DNA from: an uncultured Gammaproteobacteria bacterium
GTDB lineage: Bacteria > Pseudomonadota > Gammaproteobacteria > Pseudomonadales > Azotimanducaceae
Reading direction: 5' to 3'
Assembly: GCA_913051785.1 (NCBI GenBank)
Contig: CAJXCK010000003.1
Coordinates: forward strand, 1-50,709
DNA: 50,709 nucleotides
Shown in pieces: positions 1 through 8,463 of the stretch (its first letter is position 1; each line of letters begins with the position of its first letter). The notes beneath the pieces are model-generated. The model was not told where the DNA came from. It saw nothing but the letters and a program-made list of their open reading frames with translations, and made no database searches. The position numbers and the translations under genes were made by a program.

Positions 1-53
1 AACATTCCTATCGACTGAGAACCTTGTCCAGGGAATAGGATTGCTCTTTTCAC
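1..53 (-). CDS. fabD: Malonyl-CoA:ACP transacylase FabD, N-terminus only (runs off the window)
   Basis: The first 17 codons read from a GTG at 51-53. The translation contains ILFPGQGSQSIGM, the hallmark N-terminus of FabD, whose GQGSQ loop helps form the oxyanion hole. FabD transfers malonyl from CoA to acyl carrier protein to start fatty acid elongation in the cytoplasm. A GGAG Shine-Dalgarno lies 5 nt upstream of the GTG (complement of 59-62). The gene follows rpmF after 67 nt on the same strand, so it probably belongs to the yceD-rpmF transcript. In many gammaproteobacteria plsX, and often fabH, sit between rpmF and fabD; neither is here. The call rests on a short but very characteristic motif. 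Confidence 0.85.
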   Translation of the reverse strand, partial: MKRAILFPGQGSQSIGM

Positions 54-120
54 CAATTCTCCAAGTGCACTATTAGAAGTTATCCATTCTTTAAACAGAG
101 GGTGCGCTTATCTGAAGGAA

Positions 121-297
121 TCAACTTTTATCTGACAAGACTTCCTTACCACGATAAAAGCCATCCGCGCTCACATGATGTCTTTTGTGTGTTTCGCCTG
201 TGGTAGGCTCTATTGACAATGCTGCTTCTTTAAGCGCGTCATGCGATCTCCTTTTGCCCCGCCGCGCACGCGTTACTTTACTTTTTTGAACTGCCAT
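121..297 (-). CDS. rpmF: 50S ribosomal protein L32
   Basis: A 58-residue protein starting [20 protein letters not shown], with [21 protein letters not shown] near the C-terminus, which is the standard bacterial L32 pattern. L32 is a small, basic protein of the large ribosomal subunit. The length matches the family (about 57 residues). An AGGAG ribosome binding site lies at the end of yceD, whose stop is only 3 nt upstream, so the two are translationally coupled as in the classic yceD-rpmF pair. There are no zinc-binding cysteines, so this is the zinc-independent form usual in this group. Confidence 0.95.
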   Translation of the reverse strand: MAVQKSKVTRARRGKRRSHDALKEAALSIEPTTGETHKRHHVSADGFYRGKEVLSDKS

Positions 298-300
298 TAC

Positions 301-861
301 TTACTCCTTTGAAGACTCGATTTTATCTCTTAATCCTGCAAATGGAAATTGTCTTTCTTTGAACCCGACTTCTCCTTGTGAGGTATTTTCTCTGGGCTCA
401 CAGCGGTGTCCTAGCAGTTCTAGCTGCTCGATACTTTGCGGAAGACTCAATAACAATTCATCTTCGACAATCTCGACCATATCCGGCTCATTTTTTGAAA
501 CAACAACCAGCCCTTTACGATGGTGATCTCCCATCTTCGTGGCTTCTAGGGCATCTTCCTCACTAAAAACCAATATGGAGCTGATCTCTGAAACGAGATC
601 CAACATTATTGGTTGGTTACATCTAAAACAAATCATGCGAGCTTTTGTCGTGGCTGTTCCATCGACATTTAGCTTTCTTTGGTCATCAAAATAAAAGGCG
701 AGGGTCACTATCACTCCCGTGATCAACTCAACAGAATCAGCGAATTTGCGGAAGGCGCTGGCAGATAAAGTCTGTTCAACTTTTGCTTCTCGCTTGGCTA
801 AAGAAATATAATTTTGAGAACTCAACGCAAAAACACTCAAGCCCAGAAGGGACGCAATCAT
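301..861 (-). CDS. yceD: YceD/DUF177 family protein (23S rRNA accumulation protein)
   Basis: A 186-residue protein in the DUF177 family. The core pattern is visible: a C-F-R-C motif (CxRC) in the middle, followed by an acidic stretch ending VEDELLLSLP, as in E. coli YceD. The family is almost always encoded just before rpmF and is linked to 23S rRNA accumulation and ribosome assembly. The frame is open further upstream (to 963), but that extension would overlap maf on the other strand and has no family counterpart. I therefore take the ATG at 859-861; a TTG slightly downstream would fit the E. coli length even better. The gene is divergent from maf across about 43 bp, so both promoters must lie there or inside the coding ends. 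Confidence 0.85.
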   Translation of the reverse strand: MIASLLGLSVFALSSQNYISLAKREAKVEQTLSASAFRKFADSVELITGVIVTLAFYFDDQRKLNVDGTATTKARMICFRCNQPIMLDLVSEISSILVFSEEDALEATKMGDHHRKGLVVVSKNEPDMVEIVEDELLLSLPQSIEQLELLGHRCEPRENTSQGEVGFKERQFPFAGLRDKIESSKE

Positions 862-904
862 AAAAAGCAGTCGATTGACTGTAAAGGGAGAAACTTCACC
901 AAAA

Positions 905-1510
905 ATGAATGAGAGAATAATTTTGGCGTCTAGCTCCGAGTACAAAGCTAACGCCTTGCGCAAATTAAAAATAGATTTCGAACAAATAGATCCAGATATT
1001 AATGAAGCTCTTCATGACGGTGAGCACCCGCGACAAGCCTGCCAGCGTCTCGCGCTATCCAAGGCCGGAATCGTGGCTGAAAACAACCCCGGTGCCGTAA
1101 TCATTGGGGCAGATCAGATCGGCATTTGTAAGCAGAATATTCTAACCAAGACGAGCAAAAAGGAGCGCGCCGTCGCTCAACTCCTCTCGATGAACGGCGG
1201 GCTGTGCCATTTCTATACGGCGATAGCAGTAGCAAAAAACAATGGTGCGTCAGGCGTTAAGACTGAGGTTATGTGTGATACAACAAAAGTTCAGCTCCGC
1301 AAACTCAATAAGCGGGCAATACAAACCTATGTTGAACTCGATAATCCAATCTCCTGCGCGGGCTCGTTTAAGGCGGAATCGTTGGGGATTGCACTGTTTG
1401 AGAAGATCGAGACTACCGATCCAAGCGCGCTGATCGGACTCCCCCTCATTGGCGTCACCACACTCCTCAAAATCTTCAACGTTCGCCTGTTGGGGGACGC
1501 GCTCACTTAA
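905..1510 (+). CDS. Maf/YceF-type nucleotide pyrophosphatase
   Basis: A 201-residue Maf-family protein, beginning MNERIILASSSEYKANAL and containing GADQ, TAIAV and SCAGSFKAE. These correspond to the substrate loop, the catalytic Asp region and the C-terminal signature. The CAGSFK segment and the divergent placement next to yceD-rpmF match E. coli YceF, which hydrolyses modified nucleotides such as 7-methyl-GTP to the monophosphate. The usual Arg of the N-terminal S-x-x-R motif (SPWRR in E. coli) is Lys here (SEYKA), which may alter activity. The ATG at 905 is preferred to an upstream GTG/ATG because the family begins here. The stop overlaps the convergent rluC stop by 8 nt. Confidence 0.9.
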   Translation: MNERIILASSSEYKANALRKLKIDFEQIDPDINEALHDGEHPRQACQRLALSKAGIVAENNPGAVIIGADQIGICKQNILTKTSKKERAVAQLLSMNGGLCHFYTAIAVAKNNGASGVKTEVMCDTTKVQLRKLNKRAIQTYVELDNPISCAGSFKAESLGIALFEKIETTDPSALIGLPLIGVTTLLKIFNVRLLGDALT

Positions 1511-2402
1511 TATTTGACCAGATATCTCGCATTTCTCGTGGTAACGGTGCGGCAAAATCTAAGTCTCGATCGCCAAAACGCATCTTCAGTCTGCTCGAAT
1601 GCAAACAGAGCCTAGTTTGCTCAAACTTCGGTAGTGGAGCATATTTAGGATCTCCCAACACTGGGTGACCCGAAACCTGTGCATGAACTCTTATCTGATG
1701 AGTTCGCCCTGTCACCAAACTTGCTCGAAGGTGAGTGGCCTTTTCTTTTCGCGCCTCAACCTCAAAATCTGTTATCGAGGGTTTTCCATCTGCATCAACC
1801 TTAACTCTTCGCTCGCCACTGTGCGTTAAGTATCGCAATAACGGTAAAGCAACCCTTCTTTTTTTTCTCGACCAGTCCCCGTAAACATAAAGGTCATATA
1901 TTTTCTTCACCTTGCGTTCTCGAAACGCATTCTGTATTTCTAGAAGAGCGGCTCTTCGCTTGCACATGATTAAGCAACCGGAGGTATCTCGGTCGATTCT
2001 GTGCGCTAGTTCTAACGTCGATATGCCAGACATTTCCCGCAGGGCCTCGATCACTCCAAAAGTAACCGAACTTCCTCCATGGACAGCCAAACCAGCTGGT
2101 TTATCAATAACAATCAAATCACTATCCTCAAATAGGATAGAGCTTTCCAAAAGTTGTGCGAGCTCGTCAGAAATCTTTACAGGAAGCTTTTCCTTCAATT
2201 TGATTGGAGGAACACGCACCATATCTCCCAGTGTCAAACGATAACTAGGAGATACTCTACCTCCATTCACTCTTACTTCTCCCGACCGTAAAATTCTGTA
2301 CACAAGCCCTCTCGGAGCCCTACCAGTAATTCTCAGAAGAAAGTTATCTATCCTCTGCCCTTCGAATGCTTTATCTGTTATCTCAATGTGTCTGACACTC
2401 AC
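1503..2402 (-). CDS. rluC: 23S rRNA pseudouridine synthase RluC
   Basis: An RluA-family pseudouridine synthase with an N-terminal S4 RNA-binding domain (EGQRIDNFLLR ... GEVRVNGGR) and a catalytic domain. The active-site motif is HRIDRDTSG, in which the first Asp is the nucleophile, and VTGRTHQIRVH follows. RluC modifies three uridines in 23S rRNA. Identity as RluC rather than RluD or RluA is supported by similarity to E. coli RluC (GVIEALR, the SGERRVKV loop) and by its position divergent from rne, a conserved neighbourhood. I chose the GTG at 2400-2402 (SD GGAAGGA) because the family begins near HIEITDKAFEGQRID. An upstream ATG at 2465 with a GAGG box would add 21 atypical residues. Confidence 0.9.
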   Translation of the reverse strand: MSVRHIEITDKAFEGQRIDNFLLRITGRAPRGLVYRILRSGEVRVNGGRVSPSYRLTLGDMVRVPPIKLKEKLPVKISDELAQLLESSILFEDSDLIVIDKPAGLAVHGGSSVTFGVIEALREMSGISTLELAHRIDRDTSGCLIMCKRRAALLEIQNAFRERKVKKIYDLYVYGDWSRKKRRVALPLLRYLTHSGERRVKVDADGKPSITDFEVEARKEKATHLRASLVTGRTHQIRVHAQVSGHPVLGDPKYAPLPKFEQTRLCLHSSRLKMRFGDRDLDFAAPLPREMRDIWSNIK

Positions 2403-2473
2403 TTTCCTTCCCAAAAAGTTAGGTGAATTTGTAATTTGAAAGCAGGGACGCTTGCCTGCTATCATATACCGAC

Positions 2474-2501
2474 CTCAGCTGCAGACTAAAGATCAGCTGA
2501 G
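2474..2501. repeat. Perfect 8-bp inverted repeat between rluC and rne
   Basis: CTCAGCTG at 2474-2481 is repeated in inverse as CAGCTGAG at 2494-2501, around a 12-nt spacer. It lies at the head of the rluC/rne divergent region, right next to the possible upstream ATG of rluC. It could be a hairpin in either transcript or an operator. No T-run follows directly, so I do not call it a terminator. Confidence 0.5.
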
Positions 2502-2919
2502 TGGTATTAAGATTTTCGTCGTTTTGGATAAACCAGATCAACAAGTGAACTGGCTTTCTTAGGGAATCAAACAAAACCAAAACGACTTTGTTATTACAGT
2601 AAGAAGACGAAATTACTAGAAAAAAAAGACTTCGAGTTTTGAGAAGTATCAAAAACAGTTTAGCGCCTATCCCGCAAAGGATAATGCAGCAGCGGTCGTG
2701 AGATTGACCGGTCGCGCGGAATCGGAATTGGTCTCCATTGGTAGGGGTTGTCTCATAGAACAAAAGGACGTCTCGCTCGAGCAGGACCACCAAATGATTT
2801 TGCTTTGCAACGACACATTTTCTGGTCGCTAACCTCGCACTGCTTGATAAGTTTTATTACCTAGTTTTTTCGTCACGTTTGATTCGGCATCTCAGTTTGA
2901 TGCAAAAGGAGTATAAGAC
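2502..2919 (+). promoter_or_regulatory. Long rne leader / divergent promoter region
   Basis: About 420 nt without a convincing gene lie before the rne GTG. In E. coli and relatives rne has a leader of several hundred nt with hairpins through which RNase E destabilises its own mRNA. The length and position here fit such a leader. I could not identify the conserved hairpin sequences by eye, so the assignment rests on context. An AAGGAG Shine-Dalgarno at 2906-2911 precedes the GTG start. Confidence 0.4.
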
Positions 2920-5316
2920 GTGAAAAGAATGCTAATTAGTGGTCGACAGCCTGAAGAAGTAAGGATAGCGCTCGTCGACGGTCAGAAATTATATGATCTC
3001 GATATTGAAAACAAATCGAGAGAACAGAAGAAGGCTAGCATCTTCAAGGCCAAAGTAACCAGAATTGAGCCCAGCTTAGAAGCCGCGTTCGTCGATTTTG
3101 GAGCAGAGAAACATGGATTCCTGCCACTAAAGGAAATTGCGGAAGATGTTCTGCGCGATGAAAAAGGGTCGCAATTGAGTGATTTGCGAGAAGGTCAAGA
3201 GATCCTCGTCCAAGTCGACAAAGAGGAACGTGGCACAAAAGGAGCGGCACTCACTACTTTCATAAGCCTGGCAGGAAGATACATAGTTCTGATGCCAAAC
3301 AATCCCTCTGCCGGAGGAATTTCAAAGAGAATCGAAGGAGAAGAGCGAGACGAATTGAGAGACGAGCTCCGTCAGCTGGATATCCCAGAAGAAATGGGCG
3401 TTATTGTCAGAACAGCCGGCGTTGGGCGAAAAGCTGATGAATTATCCTGGGATCTAAATTATCTGTTGACTCTTTGGTCATCGATAAAATCTGCAAAGGA
3501 AACTCAAAGCAGCCCTTGCTTAATCTATCAAGAGAACAGTGCTGTACTGCGAACTATACGAGATAACCTGAGAGCGGATATCAGTGAGGTGCTCATCGAA
3601 GGTGACGAAGCTTTTGATGAAGCGCACACGTTCATAGACCAGGTGATGCCATCCTATGAAGATAAAATCAAAAAGTACGAAGATGGCGTACCGCTATTCA
3701 GTAGATATCAAATCGAAAGCCAAATTGAGACAGCGTTTCAGCATAAAGTAGATCTGCCTTCAGGCGGCAGCATCGTCATTGACCCAACCGAAGCACTGGT
3801 CTCGATAGATATAAACTCATCCAGAGCCACAAAAGGGTCGGACATAGAAGAGACCGCTCTTAATACTAACCTTGAGGCGGCTGAAGAGATTGCTCGACAA
3901 TTAAAAATTAGAGATATCGGCGGACTCATCGTCATCGACTTTATAGACATGGTGAGCCCCAGAAACCAAAGGAGCGTCGAAAGACGCATGATTGACGCGG
4001 TGGATACTGATCGGGCGAAAATACAGATTGGTAGAATTTCACGCTTCGGCCTCATGGAAATGAGCAGACAGCGCCTCCGTCCTTCACTGGAAGAAATATC
4101 GACTGGCTTGTGCCCCCGTTGTAATGGCCAAGGTAGAATAAGGGATACAAGGTCGCTCGCTCTAGCAATATTAAGGATAGTCGAGGAAGAAGCCTTGAAG
4201 GATCACAGCGCTCTGGTGAGGATTCAGGTGCCTCTGGCGGTTGGCGCTTTCCTTCTAAACGAAAAAAGAGCCGACCTCGCCGCGATAGAATCCAGAACGA
4301 AAACGCATATTGTAATAATCCCGAACTCCAATCTAGACACCCCAAATTACACAGTTGAGCGTTTGAGAGCTGATCATCTCGAGGGCGAAGGAGTAATAGG
4401 GAGCCATACGCTCTCAGATTTAGCTAATAGCGCTACAGAGGTAGAGGAGCTGAGTAACGAAGTTGCGACGAAGAGACAGGCAGAAGCAATAGTCAAACCA
4501 GCTCTACCAAGAGCGCGAGAACAGAAAACCGAAAACCAAAAAGGAACGAGCGATGGCCTGTTCAAAAAGATTATTACAGGGCTATTCTCGGACAAAAGCA
4601 CCACAGAGGAAGCAAATTCAAAACGCAAAAAACCAAGACCAGCAAAAACCAACACCAGTCGCGGACGAGGCGGCTCTTCCACTAAAGAAAAAGAAAACCC
4701 AAAATCTACTCGCGCCCGCTCGAACGAGCGCCAACCAAAAGCTGACAAGAAAGAGACTCCTCGCTCGGATAGACGGCAAGGGGGCGGAAAAGAGGCGTCT
4801 AAGAATCTGGATAAAAACTTTAAAAGGGTTAGTGAAGAGGAAAGACGACCTAAAGAGCCTAAGCTCGCCAATAGTAAACGCATGCCCAAAAGAGATCGCG
4901 AGAGCCTGGCAAGGGTGGACAATGATCGCAAAGCGGCGAAAACCGAAAAGGTTGACAATCCAACCCCTGAGAAAGAGGACGTAGTTAAAACTTCCAAGCT
5001 TGTGAGCGATAGTGGTATCGAGAGTCCTACTCAAAAAGAGAATGCCAGTCGCGAAAACACATCAGTGGTCAAATCAACGGACGACTTAAACCCCATTGAA
5101 GATAAAAAATCGGCAACATCCCAAAGTTCTGAAACGAACCACACGGGCGCTAGCGGTGCTGCTGACAATGCAGGGACGAACAACGACACAGAACAAAACT
5201 CAGAGGAAAAACAGAAACCTCTTGCAGAGGACAACGATAATCCAAAACGTGCGTCTAACGATCCTAGAGAGATAAAAAAAATGCAGAGACAAAAAGAGTT
5301 GGGTATCAATGACTAA
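2920..5316 (+). CDS. rne: Ribonuclease E
   Basis: A 798-residue RNase E, the essential endonuclease that starts mRNA decay and matures rRNA and tRNA. The N-terminal half (to about 490) is closely conserved: [19 protein letters not shown]1-domain [18 protein letters not shown], catalytic [12 protein letters not shown] (Asp297) and VIDFIDM (Asp340/343), and the zinc-link CPRC (Cys398/Cys401). The C-terminal 300 residues are rich in K, R, E, S and N, low in complexity and presumably disordered. They would form the degradosome scaffold and RNA-binding arms, although no canonical partner motif is recognisable. This tail is shorter than in E. coli (1061 residues total). The start is GTG with a strong AAGGAG box. 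It is convergent with murB across 22 nt. Confidence 0.97.
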   Translation: MKRMLISGRQPEEVRIALVDGQKLYDLDIENKSREQKKASIFKAKVTRIEPSLEAAFVDFGAEKHGFLPLKEIAEDVLRDEKGSQLSDLREGQEILVQVDKEERGTKGAALTTFISLAGRYIVLMPNNPSAGGISKRIEGEERDELRDELRQLDIPEEMGVIVRTAGVGRKADELSWDLNYLLTLWSSIKSAKETQSSPCLIYQENSAVLRTIRDNLRADISEVLIEGDEAFDEAHTFIDQVMPSYEDKIKKYEDGVPLFSRYQIESQIETAFQHKVDLPSGGSIVIDPTEALVSIDINSSRATKGSDIEETALNTNLEAAEEIARQLKIRDIGGLIVIDFIDMVSPRNQRSVERRMIDAVDTDRAKIQIGRISRFGLMEMSRQRLRPSLEEISTGLCPRCNGQGRIRDTRSLALAILRIVEEEALKDHSALVRIQVPLAVGAFLLNEKRADLAAIESRTKTHIVIIPNSNLDTPNYTVERLRADHLEGEGVIGSHTLSDLANSATEVEELSNEVATKRQAEAIVKPALPRAREQKTENQKGTSDGLFKKIITGLFSDKSTTEEANSKRKKPRPAKTNTSRGRGGSSTKEKENPKSTRARSNERQPKADKKETPRSDRRQGGGKEASKNLDKNFKRVSEEERRPKEPKLANSKRMPKRDRESLARVDNDRKAAKTEKVDNPTPEKEDVVKTSKLVSDSGIESPTQKENASRENTSVVKSTDDLNPIEDKKSATSQSSETNHTGASGAADNAGTNNDTEQNSEEKQKPLAEDNDNPKRASNDPREIKKMQRQKELGIND

Positions 5317-5338
5317 TGCCAATTCACAAGTGCGGCTA

Positions 5339-6334
5339 TTACTCAAAAAATTTGGGTTCATAATCTAGGTGGATCTTAAACTCCTCAAGAACTCTTGAAC
5401 GAACCTTTTCTGAGAAAGCCATTACCTCCGAAGACGAAATGGCAGATTTGTTGATCAAGACCAGGGGCTGCTTTGGCCAACAGTAGACATACTCGTCTGT
5501 TAAATCCTTGCACCCCGCTCTATCTATAAGCTCTGCTGCAGAGACTTTAGAACCAATATCCTGAGAAAAAACCGTTAAACCAAGCTCTCTTAACCTTTCC
5601 GCATCCGCTTCATCTAAGACAGGGTTTTTAAAAAAACTTCCAACATTTGGATACATCCTTGGGTCTGGCAACTTAGAAGCCCTAATTTCAGCAATTTTTG
5701 AGGCCACTATTTCAGGGGTTATGCTTGATTCAGGGCGGCCACTAAGAGCATTACTAACGTCCGGGTATGAAATATTTGGTTTCGGAATCTTACCCAAACG
5801 CAACCCCACGCCTGCTACTGTTAGTCCGGTATCGCACTGAAATATGCTGCTCCGATATCCAAAACGACAATCCTCTCGTGATAGCCTGCGCTCTTTCCCA
5901 AGAGCATCCCAGACTAATACGTACTCGATAAAGTCGGCCACCTCAACTCCATAAGCGCCAATGTTTTGAATTGGGGCAGCTCCAACAGAGCCCGGGATCT
6001 TCACCAAGTTTTCCAAACCGTACCAACCCTTCTCCAAGGCAAAGAAGACAAAATCGTTCCAATTCTCTCCTCCGCTCACTTCTACCAAAACTGTGTCATT
6101 GACATCTTCCAACTGGCGGATGCCGGTTCGGCTCATTTTCACAACTAATCCCTGCACCCTTCTTTTCGGGATAATATTGGATCCTTCGCCGACCACCTTT
6201 AATCCGACCCGATGCTTTTTTTTGAACGAGAGAACTTCTAAATAATCATCATATGAAGAGATTTCCGAACCATATTCAGCCACGCTGTTTAGCTGAAATG
6301 TGTTTTCTATCGGGCGGCTTTTTAGAATTAACAA
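5339..6334 (-). CDS. murB: UDP-N-acetylenolpyruvoylglucosamine reductase MurB
   Basis: A 331-residue type I MurB, the FAD/NADPH enzyme that reduces UDP-GlcNAc-enolpyruvate to UDP-MurNAc in peptidoglycan synthesis. Visible motifs are the FAD-binding VVGEGSNII, IPGSVGAAPIQNIGAYG, the YRSSIF loop, the catalytic serine in PNVGSFFKNP and a C-terminal glutamate in YEPKFF. The length matches the E. coli enzyme (342). The start overlaps the end of the alkB-like gene by 7 nt, so the two are co-transcribed. Pseudomonas also has murB next to rne. Confidence 0.95.
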   Translation of the reverse strand: MLILKSRPIENTFQLNSVAEYGSEISSYDDYLEVLSFKKKHRVGLKVVGEGSNIIPKRRVQGLVVKMSRTGIRQLEDVNDTVLVEVSGGENWNDFVFFALEKGWYGLENLVKIPGSVGAAPIQNIGAYGVEVADFIEYVLVWDALGKERRLSREDCRFGYRSSIFQCDTGLTVAGVGLRLGKIPKPNISYPDVSNALSGRPESSITPEIVASKIAEIRASKLPDPRMYPNVGSFFKNPVLDEADAERLRELGLTVFSQDIGSKVSAAELIDRAGCKDLTDEYVYCWPKQPLVLINKSAISSSEVMAFSEKVRSRVLEEFKIHLDYEPKFFE

Positions 6335-6867
6335 AGCGAAATTGAGCGAAAGGTCAGATTAATTCGAATCCCAAGATCAATTTTCGTTTTGGGTAAACAG
6401 TGGCGCATCGATCCATCAAAACAAATAAGAGAACCGTGTTCGAGGTTAATGGTAACCTTCTCTTCTCTACTCAGGTCATCAAGGAGAAAGCGCCTCTCCG
6501 CTCCTAGACTCAGCGAAGCAATCTCTGTACTCCAACCTCGTTCATTGTCTCTATGCCACCCCATATATTGCTGACCATCCTCATAACGATTCATTAATAC
6601 GAAATTGAATTTCTCCTTCGTAGTTCTTTGAATTTTGCCTTTTAGCTTATCCAACCAATCGGGCCATCCAGAACAAACATGATCAATCCCCGTATAACGA
6701 TAGTTAGCGCCCGCATCTCCGAACCAACAAAGAGATCTGGGGGCAAGTACTCTCTTACCGAAAATTCTAAATTCTTCGGTTTCCCAAGCCACTTTAGACG
6801 GATCGTAGAGATGAAGAAGAAGCTTCATGGCCTCCTCACTCCCTAGAAAATTTTTGTAGTAGCGCAA
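6328..6867 (-). CDS. AlkB-like 2-oxoglutarate/Fe(II) dioxygenase
   Basis: A 179-residue protein of the ALKBH2/3-like branch of the AlkB family, which repairs N-alkylated bases by oxidative demethylation. The iron ligands are visible as WHRDNE (His105, Asp107) and RHCLPK (His156), and the 2-oxoglutarate arginine lies in RINLTFR. LMNRYEDGQQYMGWH is the typical strand before the iron site. The frame opens at a TTG (6867), where the conserved YYKNFL segment begins. An internal ATG at 6828 has a far better SD (GAGGAGG) but would remove that segment. The gene overlaps murB by 7 nt, an unusual partner. Confidence 0.85.
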   Translation of the reverse strand: MRYYKNFLGSEEAMKLLLHLYDPSKVAWETEEFRIFGKRVLAPRSLCWFGDAGANYRYTGIDHVCSGWPDWLDKLKGKIQRTTKEKFNFVLMNRYEDGQQYMGWHRDNERGWSTEIASLSLGAERRFLLDDLSREEKVTINLEHGSLICFDGSMRHCLPKTKIDLGIRINLTFRSISLC

Positions 6868-6932
6868 CCTGAAAGCTCAAAATTTCTCCATTATATGTAT
6901 ACTAAAAACTTTATTAAGCGAGGGGAAGTTAG

Positions 6933-7700
6933 GTGAACATCGAAGGAAAAATTGCGGTGATAACAGGCGGGGCATCTGGCCTGGGTAGGGCCACCGCAGA
7001 AATGGTGATCGCAAAAGGAGGGAAGGTTGCGGTCCTAGACCTGAACGAAGAACTTGCTCAAGCAACCGCCGCTGAACTCGGAGAAGCTAAAGCCTATCAG
7101 GTCAACGTAACAGATGATGCATCTGTGACGAAGGCAATTGAGGCGGTGAAATCCGATTTTGGAGCAATTCATATCAACGTTAATTGCGCCGGTATTGGCG
7201 CAGCATCCAGAACCGTTGGCAAAGATGGCGCCCTCGATATCAACAAATTTAATTTCATTGTCCAGGTCAATCTAATTGGGACGTTCTCGGTCTTAAGTAA
7301 ATGCGCAGCGATAATGCAGGTAAACGATCCTGAGGGAGAAGCGCTCGAGAGGGGTGTTGTGATCAATACCGCATCCGTCGCGGCATTCGATGGTCAAATA
7401 GGTCAAGCGGCCTACTCAGCAAGTAAGGCCGGTGTATCTGGCATGACCTTACCCATTGCGAGAGATCTCTCCCGACAGGGCGTTAGGGTGTGTACCATCG
7501 CTCCTGGGATTTTCGATACACCCATGATGGCTGGTGCCCCTGACCAGGTCAGAGATCCACTCATAGATATGGTTCAATATCCAAAAAGGCTCGGTCTGCC
7601 CCCAGAGTTCGCGTTACTGAGTCAACAAATCGTGGAGAATAGTTACTTGAATGGAGAGACTATTCGCCTAGACGGCGGTATTAGGATGGCTCCCAAGTAA
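6933..7700 (+). CDS. SDR-family 3-hydroxyacyl-CoA dehydrogenase (type II, HSD17B10-like)
   Basis: A 255-residue classical short-chain dehydrogenase. The cofactor-binding TGGASGLG lies at residues 11-18, and VLDLN after the second strand indicates NAD preference. NCAGIG is the NNAG-type motif, Ser in NTASVAAFDGQ and YSASKAG (YxxxK) form the catalytic set, and APGIFDTPMM follows. The whole pattern resembles human HSD17B10-type 3-hydroxyacyl-CoA dehydrogenases that act in beta-oxidation. The GTG start is chosen because of a GAGGGGAAG box upstream. A TATACT -10-like hexamer at 6898-6903 may belong to its promoter. It is monocistronic and convergent with kdsB across 7 nt. Confidence 0.85.
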   Translation: MNIEGKIAVITGGASGLGRATAEMVIAKGGKVAVLDLNEELAQATAAELGEAKAYQVNVTDDASVTKAIEAVKSDFGAIHINVNCAGIGAASRTVGKDGALDINKFNFIVQVNLIGTFSVLSKCAAIMQVNDPEGEALERGVVINTASVAAFDGQIGQAAYSASKAGVSGMTLPIARDLSRQGVRVCTIAPGIFDTPMMAGAPDQVRDPLIDMVQYPKRLGLPPEFALLSQQIVENSYLNGETIRLDGGIRMAPK

Positions 7701-7707
7701 AGCGTTC

Positions 7708-8463
7708 TCAATTACCAGGCCAAATTGCTCTCACTCTTTCGAGCTCCTCCGGCGTGTCAACACCCCCGGGGCTCGGAGAGAGAGCCCTCTGCACTAATAT
7801 TTCTCCACCATTTTGGAGCCAGCGTAATTGCTCGAGCTTCTCTTCAATTTCATAATCCCCAGGCGTTAGGGCCACAAATTGCTTTAAGGTAGAAACCCTG
7901 AAGCCATATATGCCGATATGTCTACTAGCAAAGTCGTGCGTGAGCGACTCGCTAGATAATGAATCACGAGGATAAGGTATTGGTGCCCTAGAAAAATAAA
8001 GGGCGTATCCGTTTCGCGAGGTTACAACCTTAACCACGTCTGGATTCAAGAATTCATCCTTGTCGGCTAGCGGTTCGCTAAGGGTCACAATATGATTTTT
8101 ACTATTTTCTTTCAGCAGTTCGATTATTTGATCTATGTTGGCTGTAGGGATCGATGGCTCATCTCCCTGCACGTTCACAACTAGATCCTCCTGCCTCCAG
8201 CCCTTGAGGAGAGCCACCTCCAATACACGATCAGTGCCGGATGTGTGATCAACTGATGTCATGACCGCGGTATGACCGTAATCTTTCACAGCCTCAAAGA
8301 CCTCCTTATGATCTACCGCCACCACAACCTCTTCCGCACAGGACTCACGGCATCGGTCTGCTACCCTGACAACCATGGGCTTCCCCATAATATCGGCAAG
8401 CGGCTTCCCAGGTAGTCTGCTTGAGGCATATCGCGCTGGTACAACAACGTAGCAACTAGGCAA
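7708..8463 (-). CDS. kdsB: 3-deoxy-manno-octulosonate cytidylyltransferase (CMP-KDO synthetase)
   Basis: A 251-residue KdsB that activates KDO with CTP for attachment to lipid A in the cytoplasm. Signature motifs are VPARYASSRLPGKPLADI at the N-terminus (nucleotide binding), VNVQGDEP (metal-binding Asp), and YFSRAPIPYPRD followed by HIGIYGFR. The length matches E. coli (248). Its start overlaps the end of the msbA-lpxK ORF by 8 nt, so lipid A transport, lipid A phosphorylation and KDO activation are coupled on one mRNA. The YcaR/Trm112-like gene often found between lpxK and kdsB is absent. Confidence 0.96.
   Translation of the reverse strand: MPSCYVVVPARYASSRLPGKPLADIMGKPMVVRVADRCRESCAEEVVVAVDHKEVFEAVKDYGHTAVMTSVDHTSGTDRVLEVALLKGWRQEDLVVNVQGDEPSIPTANIDQIIELLKENSKNHIVTLSEPLADKDEFLNPDVVKVVTSRNGYALYFSRAPIPYPRDSLSSESLTHDFASRHIGIYGFRVSTLKQFVALTPGDYEIEEKLEQLRWLQNGGEILVQRALSPSPGGVDTPEELERVRAIWPGN

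Noticed and set aside
1242-1433. Plus-strand frame inside maf
   Set aside because: Out-of-frame shadow of a well-supported gene.
2419-2793. Minus-strand frame of 124 codons in the rne leader
   Set aside because: It overlaps the 5' part of rluC in another frame, has an unnatural composition for this genome and no recognisable motif. A leader region explains the gap better.
4374-4997. Long minus-strand frame opposite the rne C-terminal region
   Set aside because: Shadow of the Lys/Arg/Ser-rich RNase E tail; its Ser/Leu/Phe-rich composition follows from the sense codons and shows no domain.
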